Shown here: in pieces, positions 1 to 6,226 of the stretch
Layout of the letters: every line of letters starts with the position of its first letter
How positions within the stretch are numbered: the first letter of the stretch is position 1
Assembly: GCA_043811795.1 (NCBI GenBank)
Contig: JBDRMV010000035.1
Coordinates: 1-6,645, forward strand
Length of the DNA stretch: 6,645 nt
Direction: 5' to 3'
Source: JBDRMV01 sp043811795
GTDB lineage: Bacteria > CG03
The notes under the pieces: model-generated
The model's input: the letters and a program-made list of their open reading frames with translations, nothing else
What the model was told of the DNA's origin: nothing
The model's database searches: none
Position numbers and translations under genes: made by a program

Positions 1-612
1 ATGAAGAACTTTGTAAAAGGGCTGTTTAAGGAAAATCCGATTTTGTGTTATCTCCTCGGCCTGTGCCCGACGCTCGCCGTAACGACAAATGCCGTAAATG
101 CGCTTACAATGGGGCTGGGCGTTATTTTTGTTCTTTTTTTCAGCAATGTTATTATTTCTCTGATAGGAAAAGTTGTGCCGAAGCAGGTGAGGATTGCCTC
201 TTTTATCGTGGTGATTGCGACGTTCGTAACGGTAACGGACATTTTCCTTAAAGCAAACTTCCCCGCATTGAGCAAAGCGCTCGGGCCTTTTATTCCGCTG
301 ATTGTCGTTAACTGCATAATTTTGGGAAGGGCGGAAGTTTTTGCTTCGAAGAACAATCTCGTATCGTCGGCGCTCGACGCTTTGGGAATGGGCATCGGTT
401 TTACGGTTACATTACTGGTAATGGGAGCGGTAAGAGAGATTCTGGGTTTGGGAACTGTCTTCGGGATTACGGTCCTTCCGGGGTTTTTTCCGAAATTCCT
501 CGTTATGATTCTTCCCGCCGGCGCTTTTATAACTCTCGGTCTGCTTGTAGGGCTCCACGAAGCGGTGCTTAAAAAAGGAACGCTACCCTCCCGCCGCCCT
601 TGTAAGGTTTGA
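1..612 (+). CDS. rnfE: Rnf complex membrane subunit RnfE
   Basis: Integral membrane subunit of the Rnf ferredoxin:NAD+ oxidoreductase, which couples electron transfer to Na+ or H+ export. The 203-residue product is almost entirely hydrophobic with about six membrane segments. It carries the family signatures KENP (10-13), LGLCPTLAVTT (19-29) and VNCIILGRAE (103-112). C22 and C105 are the two cysteines that, in the RnfA/RnfE and NqrD/NqrE families, are known to help hold a membrane-embedded [2Fe-2S] cluster between the paired subunits. The ATG is the first base of the window, so its ribosome site is unseen and a slightly longer N-terminus cannot be excluded, but the distance to KENP is normal. 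The last 11 residues (193-203) are encoded by a C-rich repeat also found ahead of prfA and do not look like a usual RnfE tail. The stop lies two bases before rnfA. Confidence 0.93.
   Translation: MKNFVKGLFKENPILCYLLGLCPTLAVTTNAVNALTMGLGVIFVLFFSNVIISLIGKVVPKQVRIASFIVVIATFVTVTDIFLKANFPALSKALGPFIPLIVVNCIILGRAEVFASKNNLVSSALDALGMGIGFTVTLLVMGAVREILGLGTVFGITVLPGFFPKFLVMILPAGAFITLGLLVGLHEAVLKKGTLPSRRPCKV
577..607 (+). repeat. C-rich dispersed repeat, copy 1 (rnfE 3' end)
   Basis: The core CGCTACCCTCCCGCCGCCCT (581-600) and the following seven bases to 607 match 6230-6256 at 22 of 27 positions by eye; GGA just upstream is also shared if a one-base gap is allowed. This copy encodes residues 193-203 of RnfE and ends with the AAGG that serves rnfA. 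The opposite strand has three GGG runs close together and might form a G-quadruplex-like structure. Confidence 0.55.
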
Positions 613-614
613 AA

Positions 615-1190
615 ATGAGTTATGTTCTGATTTTTATCGGGTCGGCGGTTATAAACAATTTTGTCCTCGCGTATTTTCTGGGAATATGCCCGTTCCTCGG
701 CGTTTCGACCGATTTAAAAAAGGCATCGGGTATGGGTTTTGCGGTAATGTTTGTTATGCTCCTCGCCGCCGCTTCCACCTGGCTTATATACTACAGGGTG
801 CTGATTCCCTACAACCTTCAGTATTTGCAGTATGTTGCTTTTATTCTCGTTATTGCAAGTTTGGTTCAGTTTGTGGAAATGTTTCTCAAGAAATTCGTTC
901 CGCCGCTGTACAGAGGGCTGGGAATTTATCTTCCGCTTATTACGACAAACTGCGCAATTCTCGGGCTGACGCTGTTTATGGTAATAAAGCGTTACAAATT
1001 TGTTGAAAGTATTTTTTACGCTCTCGGCGCCGGAGGTGGTTTTCTTATGGCTCTTTTGATTATGGCAGGTATCAGGGAGCGCCTTGAGACCGCCGATGTT
1101 CCCGTTCCTTTCAGGGGTGCGGGGATTGCTCTTATTACGGCGGGCTGTCTTGCTCTTGCTTTCATGGGTTTTTCAGGAGTGATGAAGTAA
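615..1190 (+). CDS. rnfA: Rnf complex membrane subunit RnfA
   Basis: Integral membrane partner of RnfE in the Rnf complex; the two are homologous and pack with inverted topology. The 191-residue product has about six hydrophobic segments and the family motifs VINNFVLAYFLGICPFLGVS (12-31) and TTNCAILG (110-117). C25 and C113 are the expected [2Fe-2S] ligands. The C-terminal VPFRGAGIALITAGCLALAF stretch is also typical. I chose ATG 615 because MSYVLIFIGSAVINNF matches the usual start of the family and AAGG at 604-607 sits seven bases upstream; an in-frame TTG at 609 would add only two residues. It starts two bases after the rnfE stop, so translation is probably coupled. A 113-base repeat-bearing gap separates it from rnfB. 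Confidence 0.95.
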   Translation: MSYVLIFIGSAVINNFVLAYFLGICPFLGVSTDLKKASGMGFAVMFVMLLAAASTWLIYYRVLIPYNLQYLQYVAFILVIASLVQFVEMFLKKFVPPLYRGLGIYLPLITTNCAILGLTLFMVIKRYKFVESIFYALGAGGGFLMALLIMAGIRERLETADVPVPFRGAGIALITAGCLALAFMGFSGVMK

Positions 1191-1216
1191 AAAAGAATGG
1201 GGAAAAAGAATGGGGA
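1191..1216 (+). repeat. 13-bp perfect tandem duplication after rnfA
   Basis: AAAAGAATGGGGA occurs twice without a gap, at 1191-1203 and 1204-1216, immediately after the rnfA stop codon. The second copy runs into the GGGGACGGT end of the adjacent inverted repeat. It may have arisen by replication slippage or with insertion of the repeat block; that is inference. Confidence 0.8.
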
Positions 1217-1285
1217 CGGTTCTAATATTTTTTGGAAAAATGTCATATTGCCTGCCTGGCGGCAGACAGGTAAAGCACCGTCCCC
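1212..1285. repeat. Intergenic inverted-repeat block (REP/MITE-like)
   Basis: A 74-base non-coding block is bounded by perfect 9-bp inverted repeats, GGGGACGGT at 1212-1220 and ACCGTCCCC at 1277-1285. A second hairpin lies inside it at 1249-1272. No open frame of note and no transposase motif is present. The arrangement resembles short palindromic elements mobilised in trans by IS200-like (Y1, REP-associated) transposases; this family link rests on my recollection of such GGGGACGGT ends and is not proven. It sits within the otherwise tight rnf operon, so read-through must occur if rnfB shares the rnfA promoter. Confidence 0.6.
1249..1272. repeat. Hairpin repeat CCTGCCTGGCGGCAGACAGG
   Basis: The core at 1251-1270 folds as CCTG-C-CTG / CAG-A-CAGG with one C-A mismatch and a GCGG loop. 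A T-A and a G-U pair extend the stem to 1249-1272. No T-run follows the stem, so it does not look like an intrinsic terminator. Similar CCTGCCTG/CAGGCAGG palindromes are, to my recollection, dispersed intergenic repeats in many uncultured bacterial genomes. Confidence 0.65.
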
Positions 1286-1303
1286 GCAGGGTTATTTAAC
1301 AGG

Positions 1304-2107
1304 GTGAATGAATTTTTGATTGCTCCCCTTTTTCTTGCCGCCTTCGGCGGGTTTTTTTCGCTGGGTTTGGCGGTTGCCGACCATTTTCTGAGTGTTGCGG
1401 ATGATCCGAAAGTTGAGATTGTGGAGAGAATTTTACCTGGTCTCAACTGCGGCGGCTGCGGTTTCTCATCCTGCAATGCATATGCAAAAGCAATTGTTGA
1501 GGGGAAAGCGGAAGCCGGGCTTTGCGCGCCCGGAGGCGAGTCGGTTGTGAGGATGCTGAACAGTATTTTTTCGCAGAAAGCCAGGATTGAAAAGAAGGTT
1601 GCGGTTGTAAAATGTTCGGGCGGTTCCTCTCAGAAATTTTCGTATAAGGGGATTCCTTCCTGTTCCGCCGCTGTTCTCGTCGGTGGAGGGCACACTGAGT
1701 GCTCTTACGGATGTCTCGGGCTGGCTGACTGCATAAATGTCTGTCCGTTCGGGGCAATCGGTATCGGGTCAAACGGCGCTGCGGTTGTTTCTTATGATAA
1801 GTGTACGGGCTGCGGGCTCTGCGTTTCCGCCTGTCCGAGAAATTTGATTGAAGTTGTTCCGGTTGCGCGTCCCTGTTTTGCCGCCTGCTCAAGCCGCGAC
1901 GCCAAGGATGTAAGAAAATACTGTAAAAACGGCTGTTTCACGTGCGGTATTTGTACGAACAAGAAGTTCAATCCCGATGAAGTTCTCGCAATGAAAGACA
2001 ATCTCCCGGCCGTTATATGGGAAAAAGTGCGTGACGTTTCTCAGGTGGAAACAGCGGTTGCAAAATGTCCGGTGAAGGTCTGGAAGAGGGTGATTATAAA
2101 AACCTGA
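1304..2107 (+). CDS. rnfB: Rnf complex iron-sulfur subunit RnfB
   Basis: RnfB takes electrons from reduced ferredoxin and passes them into the Rnf membrane core. The 267-residue product has an N-terminal membrane anchor (about 4-26). A 4Fe-4S domain follows with C49, C52, C57 and C74 (CGGCGFSSC). A ferredoxin-type pair comes next: C133, C137, C143, C147 and C167, C170, C173, C177 (CTGCGLCVSACP). A third region holds C191, C195, C207, C211, C214, C217 and C255. In that region CFTCGICTNKKF lacks the fourth cysteine (K221), and the later CxxCxxC is absent, with VRDVSQV at 242-248 near the expected place; only C255-P256 remains. This is the pattern expected if one of two clusters was lost. The start is GTG 1304, as no other in-frame start lies nearby; GCAGGG at 1286-1291 is a weak, distant ribosome site. 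The stop overlaps the next start by one base. Confidence 0.94.
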   Translation: MNEFLIAPLFLAAFGGFFSLGLAVADHFLSVADDPKVEIVERILPGLNCGGCGFSSCNAYAKAIVEGKAEAGLCAPGGESVVRMLNSIFSQKARIEKKVAVVKCSGGSSQKFSYKGIPSCSAAVLVGGGHTECSYGCLGLADCINVCPFGAIGIGSNGAAVVSYDKCTGCGLCVSACPRNLIEVVPVARPCFAACSSRDAKDVRKYCKNGCFTCGICTNKKFNPDEVLAMKDNLPAVIWEKVRDVSQVETAVAKCPVKVWKRVIIKT

Positions 2108-3681
2108 TGAGATCCGTTTTCAAGGAAATCCTGGCTCTTCTAAAAGTCGTTTTCGGTGTTTTTTTATTTTTTGTTTTTTTACTTTTTTTTGTAATAAATT
2201 TATTCCTGAAGCCCTATGTGCTGAAAGAAATTTCATCGTATCTCAAGAGCGAGGTAAAATGTCCGGTTATGTATGTAACCCCTTTCAGGGGCATTAAGGT
2301 AATATGCGTGAAACCTACCGCTTCAAATAAATATGGAAGGTTTCTCTTGGCAGACAGTGCAATTATTGACGTGGATATTTCGGGCATCCGGGACGGGGCG
2401 ATAGTGTTTCCCAGCATAATTTTGACCGAAGCGGTAATAAACTTTTCTAAGAGCGGCGGGAAGTTTAATATTGAGGAATTGATTAAATCGGTTTCGAAAA
2501 GTTCGGATAAGCCGCCTAAAATAAGTTTGAGCGCAGGGTATATTTCATTCACGAACAGCAACGTGATTTTTTCCGACAGGGATTCGGCGGTAACTTTTAC
2601 TTTCCCGGCTTCCAGCCTGAATATCGCGTTAAAACAGGCCGGAATACAAATAACGTTTGTTTCAAATTTCGGCAAAAGACCTTTTGCGGTTATAGCGAGG
2701 CGTTCGAATGACTGGCGCATCATTGTCAGAAACAGGAACATTCCGCTGCAGGATGCTCTGAAGGTTTTCGGTATCAGGGATAGAATAAAAGGCCTTTTGA
2801 GCATTCATATGGAATACGGGGGTAATTTTTCGGATAAGAATATCTTAAACGGCAATGTTTTTTTTGAAGACGTAAAGTATAAGAAATTTGCGGGGCGCAG
2901 CCAGATATTTTTTGACAAAAATAAATTTTTTGCGGAAATCAGGGGAAAGAGTGAAAAAGCGACGGTAACGGGCGAATTTGATAAAGGCGTTTTCAAATTT
3001 GCGAATGTGTTTGCCGATTTTGAAAACATAACGGTTGAGGCGGTCGGCGAGGTATCGCCGGAATCATTCAGTTTTGCCGGTCAGTTCGCAAAGTTAAAAA
3101 TAACCGAGGATATTTTCAGCGGGATTTTATCCGGAGAAATTGAGGCATCCGGACGGTTTAATGATTTAAAGCATGTGAATTTGAATGCTTCCATAAACGA
3201 CGGCAGCGGGAGTTTTTCAAAACTTTCGCTTCTTTACAATGTTCTGCAGACGCTGGACATATTTAACTATCTTATAGGCAAATTTCCGGATTATTCCGAC
3301 AGGTTTCCCATAACCCGCATTGAAGGCAGAATAAGCAAGGCATCCGGCCTGATAGAGATTTCCGACATGATGCTTGAGAACAGGACCTCCCGGACGAGCG
3401 TTTACGGCAGTGTTGACCTGGACGAGAACAAGATTGACATAATTGTCGGATTTCAGGTGCAGAAATTTGTAAACGACCTTCTTTCCAAAATTCCCGTTGT
3501 CGGCTATATTCTGCTCGGTAAAGAAAAGTCGCTCCTTCCCGTTTTTATAAAAGTGACGGGGGGCTTGAATAAGCCAAAGATTAAAATGATGCCTGCCAAG
3601 ACAATTTCAGGACCGATAATAGGGATTGTTGAAAGAACTTTCGGAATCCCGTTTAAGATGTTTAAGAAAAAAGCAAAATAG
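2107..3681 (+). CDS. AsmA-like membrane-anchored envelope protein
   Basis: The 524-residue product has one strongly hydrophobic segment near the N-terminus (about 10-34), preceded by basic residues, and then a long region of alternating hydrophobic and polar residues that suggests beta strands. Its C-terminal part (about 462-492), with IPVVGYILLGKEKSLLPVFI followed by KVTGGLNKPKI, matches what I know of the AsmA C-terminal region. AsmA-like proteins, related to YhdP and TamB, sit in the cell envelope and are linked to outer-membrane lipid transport or assembly; that role here is inferred. I chose ATG 2107, which overlaps the rnfB TGA (TGATG, translational coupling). An in-frame ATG at 2065 lies inside rnfB, has no ribosome site and would add 14 polar residues. 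The anchor is encoded by an extreme T-rich tract (2159-2190). An envelope role would suggest a diderm host. Confidence 0.75.
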   Translation: MRSVFKEILALLKVVFGVFLFFVFLLFFVINLFLKPYVLKEISSYLKSEVKCPVMYVTPFRGIKVICVKPTASNKYGRFLLADSAIIDVDISGIRDGAIVFPSIILTEAVINFSKSGGKFNIEELIKSVSKSSDKPPKISLSAGYISFTNSNVIFSDRDSAVTFTFPASSLNIALKQAGIQITFVSNFGKRPFAVIARRSNDWRIIVRNRNIPLQDALKVFGIRDRIKGLLSIHMEYGGNFSDKNILNGNVFFEDVKYKKFAGRSQIFFDKNKFFAEIRGKSEKATVTGEFDKGVFKFANVFADFENITVEAVGEVSPESFSFAGQFAKLKITEDIFSGILSGEIEASGRFNDLKHVNLNASINDGSGSFSKLSLLYNVLQTLDIFNYLIGKFPDYSDRFPITRIEGRISKASGLIEISDMMLENRTSRTSVYGSVDLDENKIDIIVGFQVQKFVNDLLSKIPVVGYILLGKEKSLLPVFIKVTGGLNKPKIKMMPAKTISGPIIGIVERTFGIPFKMFKKKAK

Positions 3682-3692
3682 TTGGGGACATT

Positions 3693-3698
3693 AGGAGG
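3693..3698 (+). promoter_or_regulatory. Ribosome binding site of cinA
   Basis: A perfect AGGAGG lies four bases before GTG 3703. It decides the start over the in-frame TTG at 3682, which would put the ribosome site inside the coding region and add residues (GTLGGG) not expected in CinA. Confidence 0.8.
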
Positions 3699-3702
3699 AG
3701 GC

Positions 3703-4941
3703 GTGAAAGCGGAAATAATTTTTATAGGAAGCGAACTTTTAAGGGGTAAGGAAAACACCGATGCGGCATACCTCGGCAGTAAAATGGATGCCCTTGGAAT
3801 CGGAAGCGAATTTTTCACGGTTCAGGATAATGAAGAGGAAATTCTTGAAATTCTCCAATTCGCATTTCTCAGAGGGAATTTTGTGATAACTGTCGGCGGT
3901 CTAGGGCCTACTTTTGACGACAGAACCGTTTCGGCTGTTTCCAAATTTACGGGAAGGAAAAGAGTTTTGAGCAGGGAAACACTGCGCAATGTTGCGGATT
4001 ATTTTATAAGGGCCGGCGTTGATATGCCGAAAAGCGCGGAGAGACAGTCGTTTGTGATAAAGGGCGCTGAAATTTTTCAAAATGACGTCGGCACTGCGCC
4101 GGCGCAGGTTGTCGACTTTAAGAAAACGGAAATAATACTTCTTCCGGGCCCGCCCGAGGAGTTAAAATTTTTCTTTGAAAAATATATTCTTGCGCGTATG
4201 CTGAAAAAACTGCCGTTTTCTTTTCTCAAGAAAAAAAAGTTTCATATAATAGGTTTGACCGAATCAGAGGTTGAGGAAAAGATAAAGTCAATCGTCGATG
4301 TTGAAAAGTTTTCAGGGCTTGAGGCGGATTTTACAATCCTTGCTCATAAAGCGATTGTGGACGTTGAATTCCGTCTCAAGGGGGATAATGAGGTTATTCT
4401 TGAGGAGAGAGCGCTTCTTTTAGAAAAGGAATTTCGGGATGCGCTGGGAAAATATGTCTATGGGTCGGACGGGCAATCTCTTGTGTACGCGTGCGGGTCT
4501 CTCCTCGCCAGGCAGAGGAAAACCTTGTCGGTTGCGGAGTCATGCACCGGCGGGCGGATTGCCGATTTGATAACAAGCGTAAAGGGGGCATCCTCTTTCT
4601 TTGATATGGACGTTATAACTTACACGGAAAGGGAGAAATGCCTTGTTCTCGGCATCCCTGAGGAAGAAATCAAAAAGGCAGGCGTTGTGTCCGAGACAAC
4701 GGCGGTGCTGATGGCGGAGGGTCTTCTGAAACTTTCAGGGTCGCATTTTGCGCTTTCCACGACCGGCGTTGCAGGCCCCGGGCCCGCGCATGGAGTAAAA
4801 CAGGGGGTTGTTTTTATTGCGCTTGCCGAAGCCAGCGGAAAATCAATTTGCAGGAAATTTGAATTCGACGGTTCCCGAAGCGATATCAAAGAAAAAGCGA
4901 GTTTGTATGCATTGAATATGCTGAGAGAACAACTTCTTTAA
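3703..4941 (+). CDS. cinA: CinA: ADP-ribose pyrophosphatase / NMN deamidase
   Basis: A 412-residue, full-length two-domain cytoplasmic protein (family usually about 410-430). The N-terminal MoCF-like (COG1058) domain, about 1-165, starts with KAEIIFIGSELLRG and holds GGLGPTFDD (65-73), GTAPAQ (130-135) and LPGPPEE (147-153); in studied CinA proteins it hydrolyses ADP-ribose. A middle region with LTESEVEEKI links to the C-terminal PncC-like domain (about 255-412) with SVAESCTGG, containing the conserved S280, then TY...K (Y307, K312) and TGVAGPGP (354-361); this domain deamidates nicotinamide mononucleotide to nicotinate mononucleotide. The glycine-rich loop after GPG is slightly shorter than the common GGGTPEKPVG form. 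The usual role is salvage and repair in pyridine nucleotide metabolism. It lies 21 bases after the AsmA-like gene, and its TAA overlaps the next ATG by one base. Confidence 0.95.
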   Translation: MKAEIIFIGSELLRGKENTDAAYLGSKMDALGIGSEFFTVQDNEEEILEILQFAFLRGNFVITVGGLGPTFDDRTVSAVSKFTGRKRVLSRETLRNVADYFIRAGVDMPKSAERQSFVIKGAEIFQNDVGTAPAQVVDFKKTEIILLPGPPEELKFFFEKYILARMLKKLPFSFLKKKKFHIIGLTESEVEEKIKSIVDVEKFSGLEADFTILAHKAIVDVEFRLKGDNEVILEERALLLEKEFRDALGKYVYGSDGQSLVYACGSLLARQRKTLSVAESCTGGRIADLITSVKGASSFFDMDVITYTEREKCLVLGIPEEEIKKAGVVSETTAVLMAEGLLKLSGSHFALSTTGVAGPGPAHGVKQGVVFIALAEASGKSICRKFEFDGSRSDIKEKASLYALNMLREQLL

Positions 4942-5828
4942 TGACCGACGAAGCAAAAATTCTTATTGACGAGGCGGGTTGTTCAGAAAGAGTCGCCGAA
5001 AAAATTTTGCGCATCTACGGCAATAATCTGAACATGGCTTTCCGCTGGCTCGCCTCGCGCCACAAAAACCTCGTGGTTTTAAAAATTAAGTTTGCCACAA
5101 AAAGCAGTTATAACTGCGGAATGCTGTTCATTGTTTTAAATGCCTCTCAGAAAAGAATTTTGAGGTTTGCCGTTTCCATCAGTCAGAATCCTTATGTTTT
5201 CTCCTCTGCCCTCTCAATGCCCTGGCCCGAATTTGAGAATAAGATTTATACGCAGCGTCTGAGTGAAGAAATCGTCCACGAAAAAACGGTTGCCGTAACG
5301 CAGGCGGTGAGGTCATTTTTTCAGGACGGGGACCACGAGCCCTTTTTTGCAATTTTTGACAGTGTCGATTATGCGGAAATTGAAAGGTCTCTTAAGCTGC
5401 TGCTGACGAAGATATTAAACGAAGATGTTATTTTTGAATTCAGAAAGGAAAGAATATCCGTTTCTGATTTCAGACAGATTTCTTCGGGCGGCAAAATCAC
5501 CGCAGCGGAATTTATTTCAAGGTCTCCCCAGATAAAGTTAAAAATTGAAGTCGTCAGGGGCCGCCGGAAGTTTCTTTTTACGCGGGCAGTAACGATAGAA
5601 AAAATTTCTGCCGGAACCTTGATTTTTGTCAGGATTACAGACGGCCGTGAGATTGCCCGGTACCTTGCGCGCATGATAGGGGTAACGGGGGAGGATGAGG
5701 TACCTGTTGAGGTTCTTGAAAAAACAAAAAAAGAGAACGGGTATTTTCTAACCGTCCGGCTTGGAGGTATGATTAAAGGAATTTGCGAAGTCCCCTTCAA
5801 GACCCCCCTTGAAATTTTCAGAGGATGA
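4941..5828 (+). CDS. Unrecognised protein with UBA-like N-terminal domain
   Basis: I do not recognise this 295-residue protein as a whole. No signal peptide or membrane segment is visible, so it is probably cytoplasmic. Residues 4-39 (EAKILIDEAGCSERVAEKIL, then RIYGNNLNMAFRWLAS) show the three-helix UBA-like pattern: a Gly-Cys turn after helix 1, then a YGNN turn before a helix ending in WLAS. Such domains occur in bacterial EF-Ts. Residues 40-130 look alpha/beta, and 140-180 contains a helical run (YAEIERSLKLLLTKIL). The C-terminal part (about 183-295) begins SSGGKITAAEFIS, includes REIARYLARMIGV and ends with VRLGGMIKGICEVPFKTPLE. ATG 4941 overlaps the cinA stop (TAATG), so translation is probably coupled. 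Its place between cinA and rpmE-prfA is compatible with a translation-linked role, but that is only inference. Base use resembles its neighbours. Confidence 0.75.
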   Translation: MTDEAKILIDEAGCSERVAEKILRIYGNNLNMAFRWLASRHKNLVVLKIKFATKSSYNCGMLFIVLNASQKRILRFAVSISQNPYVFSSALSMPWPEFENKIYTQRLSEEIVHEKTVAVTQAVRSFFQDGDHEPFFAIFDSVDYAEIERSLKLLLTKILNEDVIFEFRKERISVSDFRQISSGGKITAAEFISRSPQIKLKIEVVRGRRKFLFTRAVTIEKISAGTLIFVRITDGREIARYLARMIGVTGEDEVPVEVLEKTKKENGYFLTVRLGGMIKGICEVPFKTPLEIFRG

Positions 5829-5832
5829 TTTA

Positions 5833-5861
5833 TTGACAGGGGTTTCTATTTTTGCGAGAAT
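5833..5861 (+). promoter_or_regulatory. Putative sigma70-type promoter for rpmE-prfA
   Basis: A perfect -35 box TTGACA at 5833-5838 is followed after exactly 17 bases by GAGAAT at 5856-5861, which matches four of six bases of TATAAT. It starts five bases after the stop of the upstream gene and lies 29 bases before the rpmE start, giving a short leader. This would allow rpmE-prfA to be expressed independently of the rnf-cinA genes. The -10 box is imperfect, so the call is moderate. Confidence 0.5.
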
Positions 5862-5876
5862 TAAATCCGGAAGAAC

Positions 5877-5882
5877 GGAGGA
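5877..5882 (+). promoter_or_regulatory. Ribosome binding site of rpmE
   Basis: A strong GGAGGA lies seven bases before ATG 5890. TCCG at 5866-5869 could pair with CGGA at 5876-5879 and partly cover it, but a 4-bp stem with a 6-base loop is weak. Confidence 0.8.
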
Positions 5883-5889
5883 AATATAA

Positions 5890-6210
5890 ATGAAGGAAAA
5901 ATTACATCCCGAATATAAGTTGATTAAGGTCTCCTGCACCTGCGGGAACGAGTGGCACACGCGTTCGACGGCGGGCAGGGACATAAAACTTGAAATTTGT
6001 TCCGCCTGTCATCCGTTTTTTACGGGGAAGCAGAAACTGATTGACAGCGTCGGAAGTTTGAGCAGATTCGAGAAAAGATACAGTAAAACAGAGGGCAAAA
6101 CAGTCCGCAGGAACCCGAAAGTCAAAAGAGTTGCGAAGAAAGCTAAACCTGTGGCGAAAAAAGCGCCGAAAAAGAAAAAATCAGCAGCACCCGAAGACGA
6201 CGACGAGTAG
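5890..6210 (+). CDS. rpmE: 50S ribosomal protein L31, zinc-binding form with long charged tail
   Basis: A 106-residue L31. The core (about 1-66) starts MKEKLHPEY and carries C16, C18, C37 and C40 (CTCG and CSAC), the set of cysteines of the zinc-binding (C+) type, plus HPFFTGKQKLID and RFEKRY, which are highly typical. L31 sits on the large subunit and bridges it to the 30S head. The protein is longer than the usual 65-75 residues because of a lysine- and alanine-rich tail (about 70-100) ending in acidic DDDE. Such tails occur in L31 of some lineages and probably contact rRNA. It has a strong ribosome site and a likely promoter of its own. prfA follows after 54 bases, a common pairing. Confidence 0.96.
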   Translation: MKEKLHPEYKLIKVSCTCGNEWHTRSTAGRDIKLEICSACHPFFTGKQKLIDSVGSLSRFEKRYSKTEGKTVRRNPKVKRVAKKAKPVAKKAPKKKKSAAPEDDDE

Positions 6211-6226
6211 CTCCATTAAAATAATT

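Noticed and set aside
609..614. TTG start for rnfA
   Set aside because: It overlaps the rnfE stop region and adds only two residues; ATG 615 has an AAGG at good spacing.
1249..1285. Intrinsic terminator between rnfA and rnfB
   Set aside because: The hairpin is followed by TAAAGC rather than a T-run, and its sequence fits a dispersed repeat better.
1191..1303. CRISPR repeat or transposase remnant
   Set aside because: There is only one tandem duplication with no spacers, and no coding remnant in any frame of this gap.
1443..1892. Open frame of 149 codons on the minus strand
   Set aside because: It is antisense to the cysteine-rich part of rnfB, and its Arg/Ser/Gln-rich composition is typical of a shadow frame.
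2065..2106. Earlier ATG for the AsmA-like gene
   Set aside because: It sits within rnfB without a ribosome site and would place 14 polar residues before the membrane anchor; the coupled TGATG start is more natural.
2214..2804. Open frame of 196 codons on the minus strand
   Set aside because: It lies wholly opposite the AsmA-like gene, has no ribosome site or recognisable motif, and the + strand protein has a clear anchor and C-terminal signature.
3682..3702. TTG start for cinA
   Set aside because: The AGGAGG at 3693-3698 and the family N-terminus both point to GTG 3703.
4228..4238. A-run in cinA as a frameshift site
   Set aside because: Both CinA domains are intact and in one frame; the run encodes a lysine stretch between the domains.
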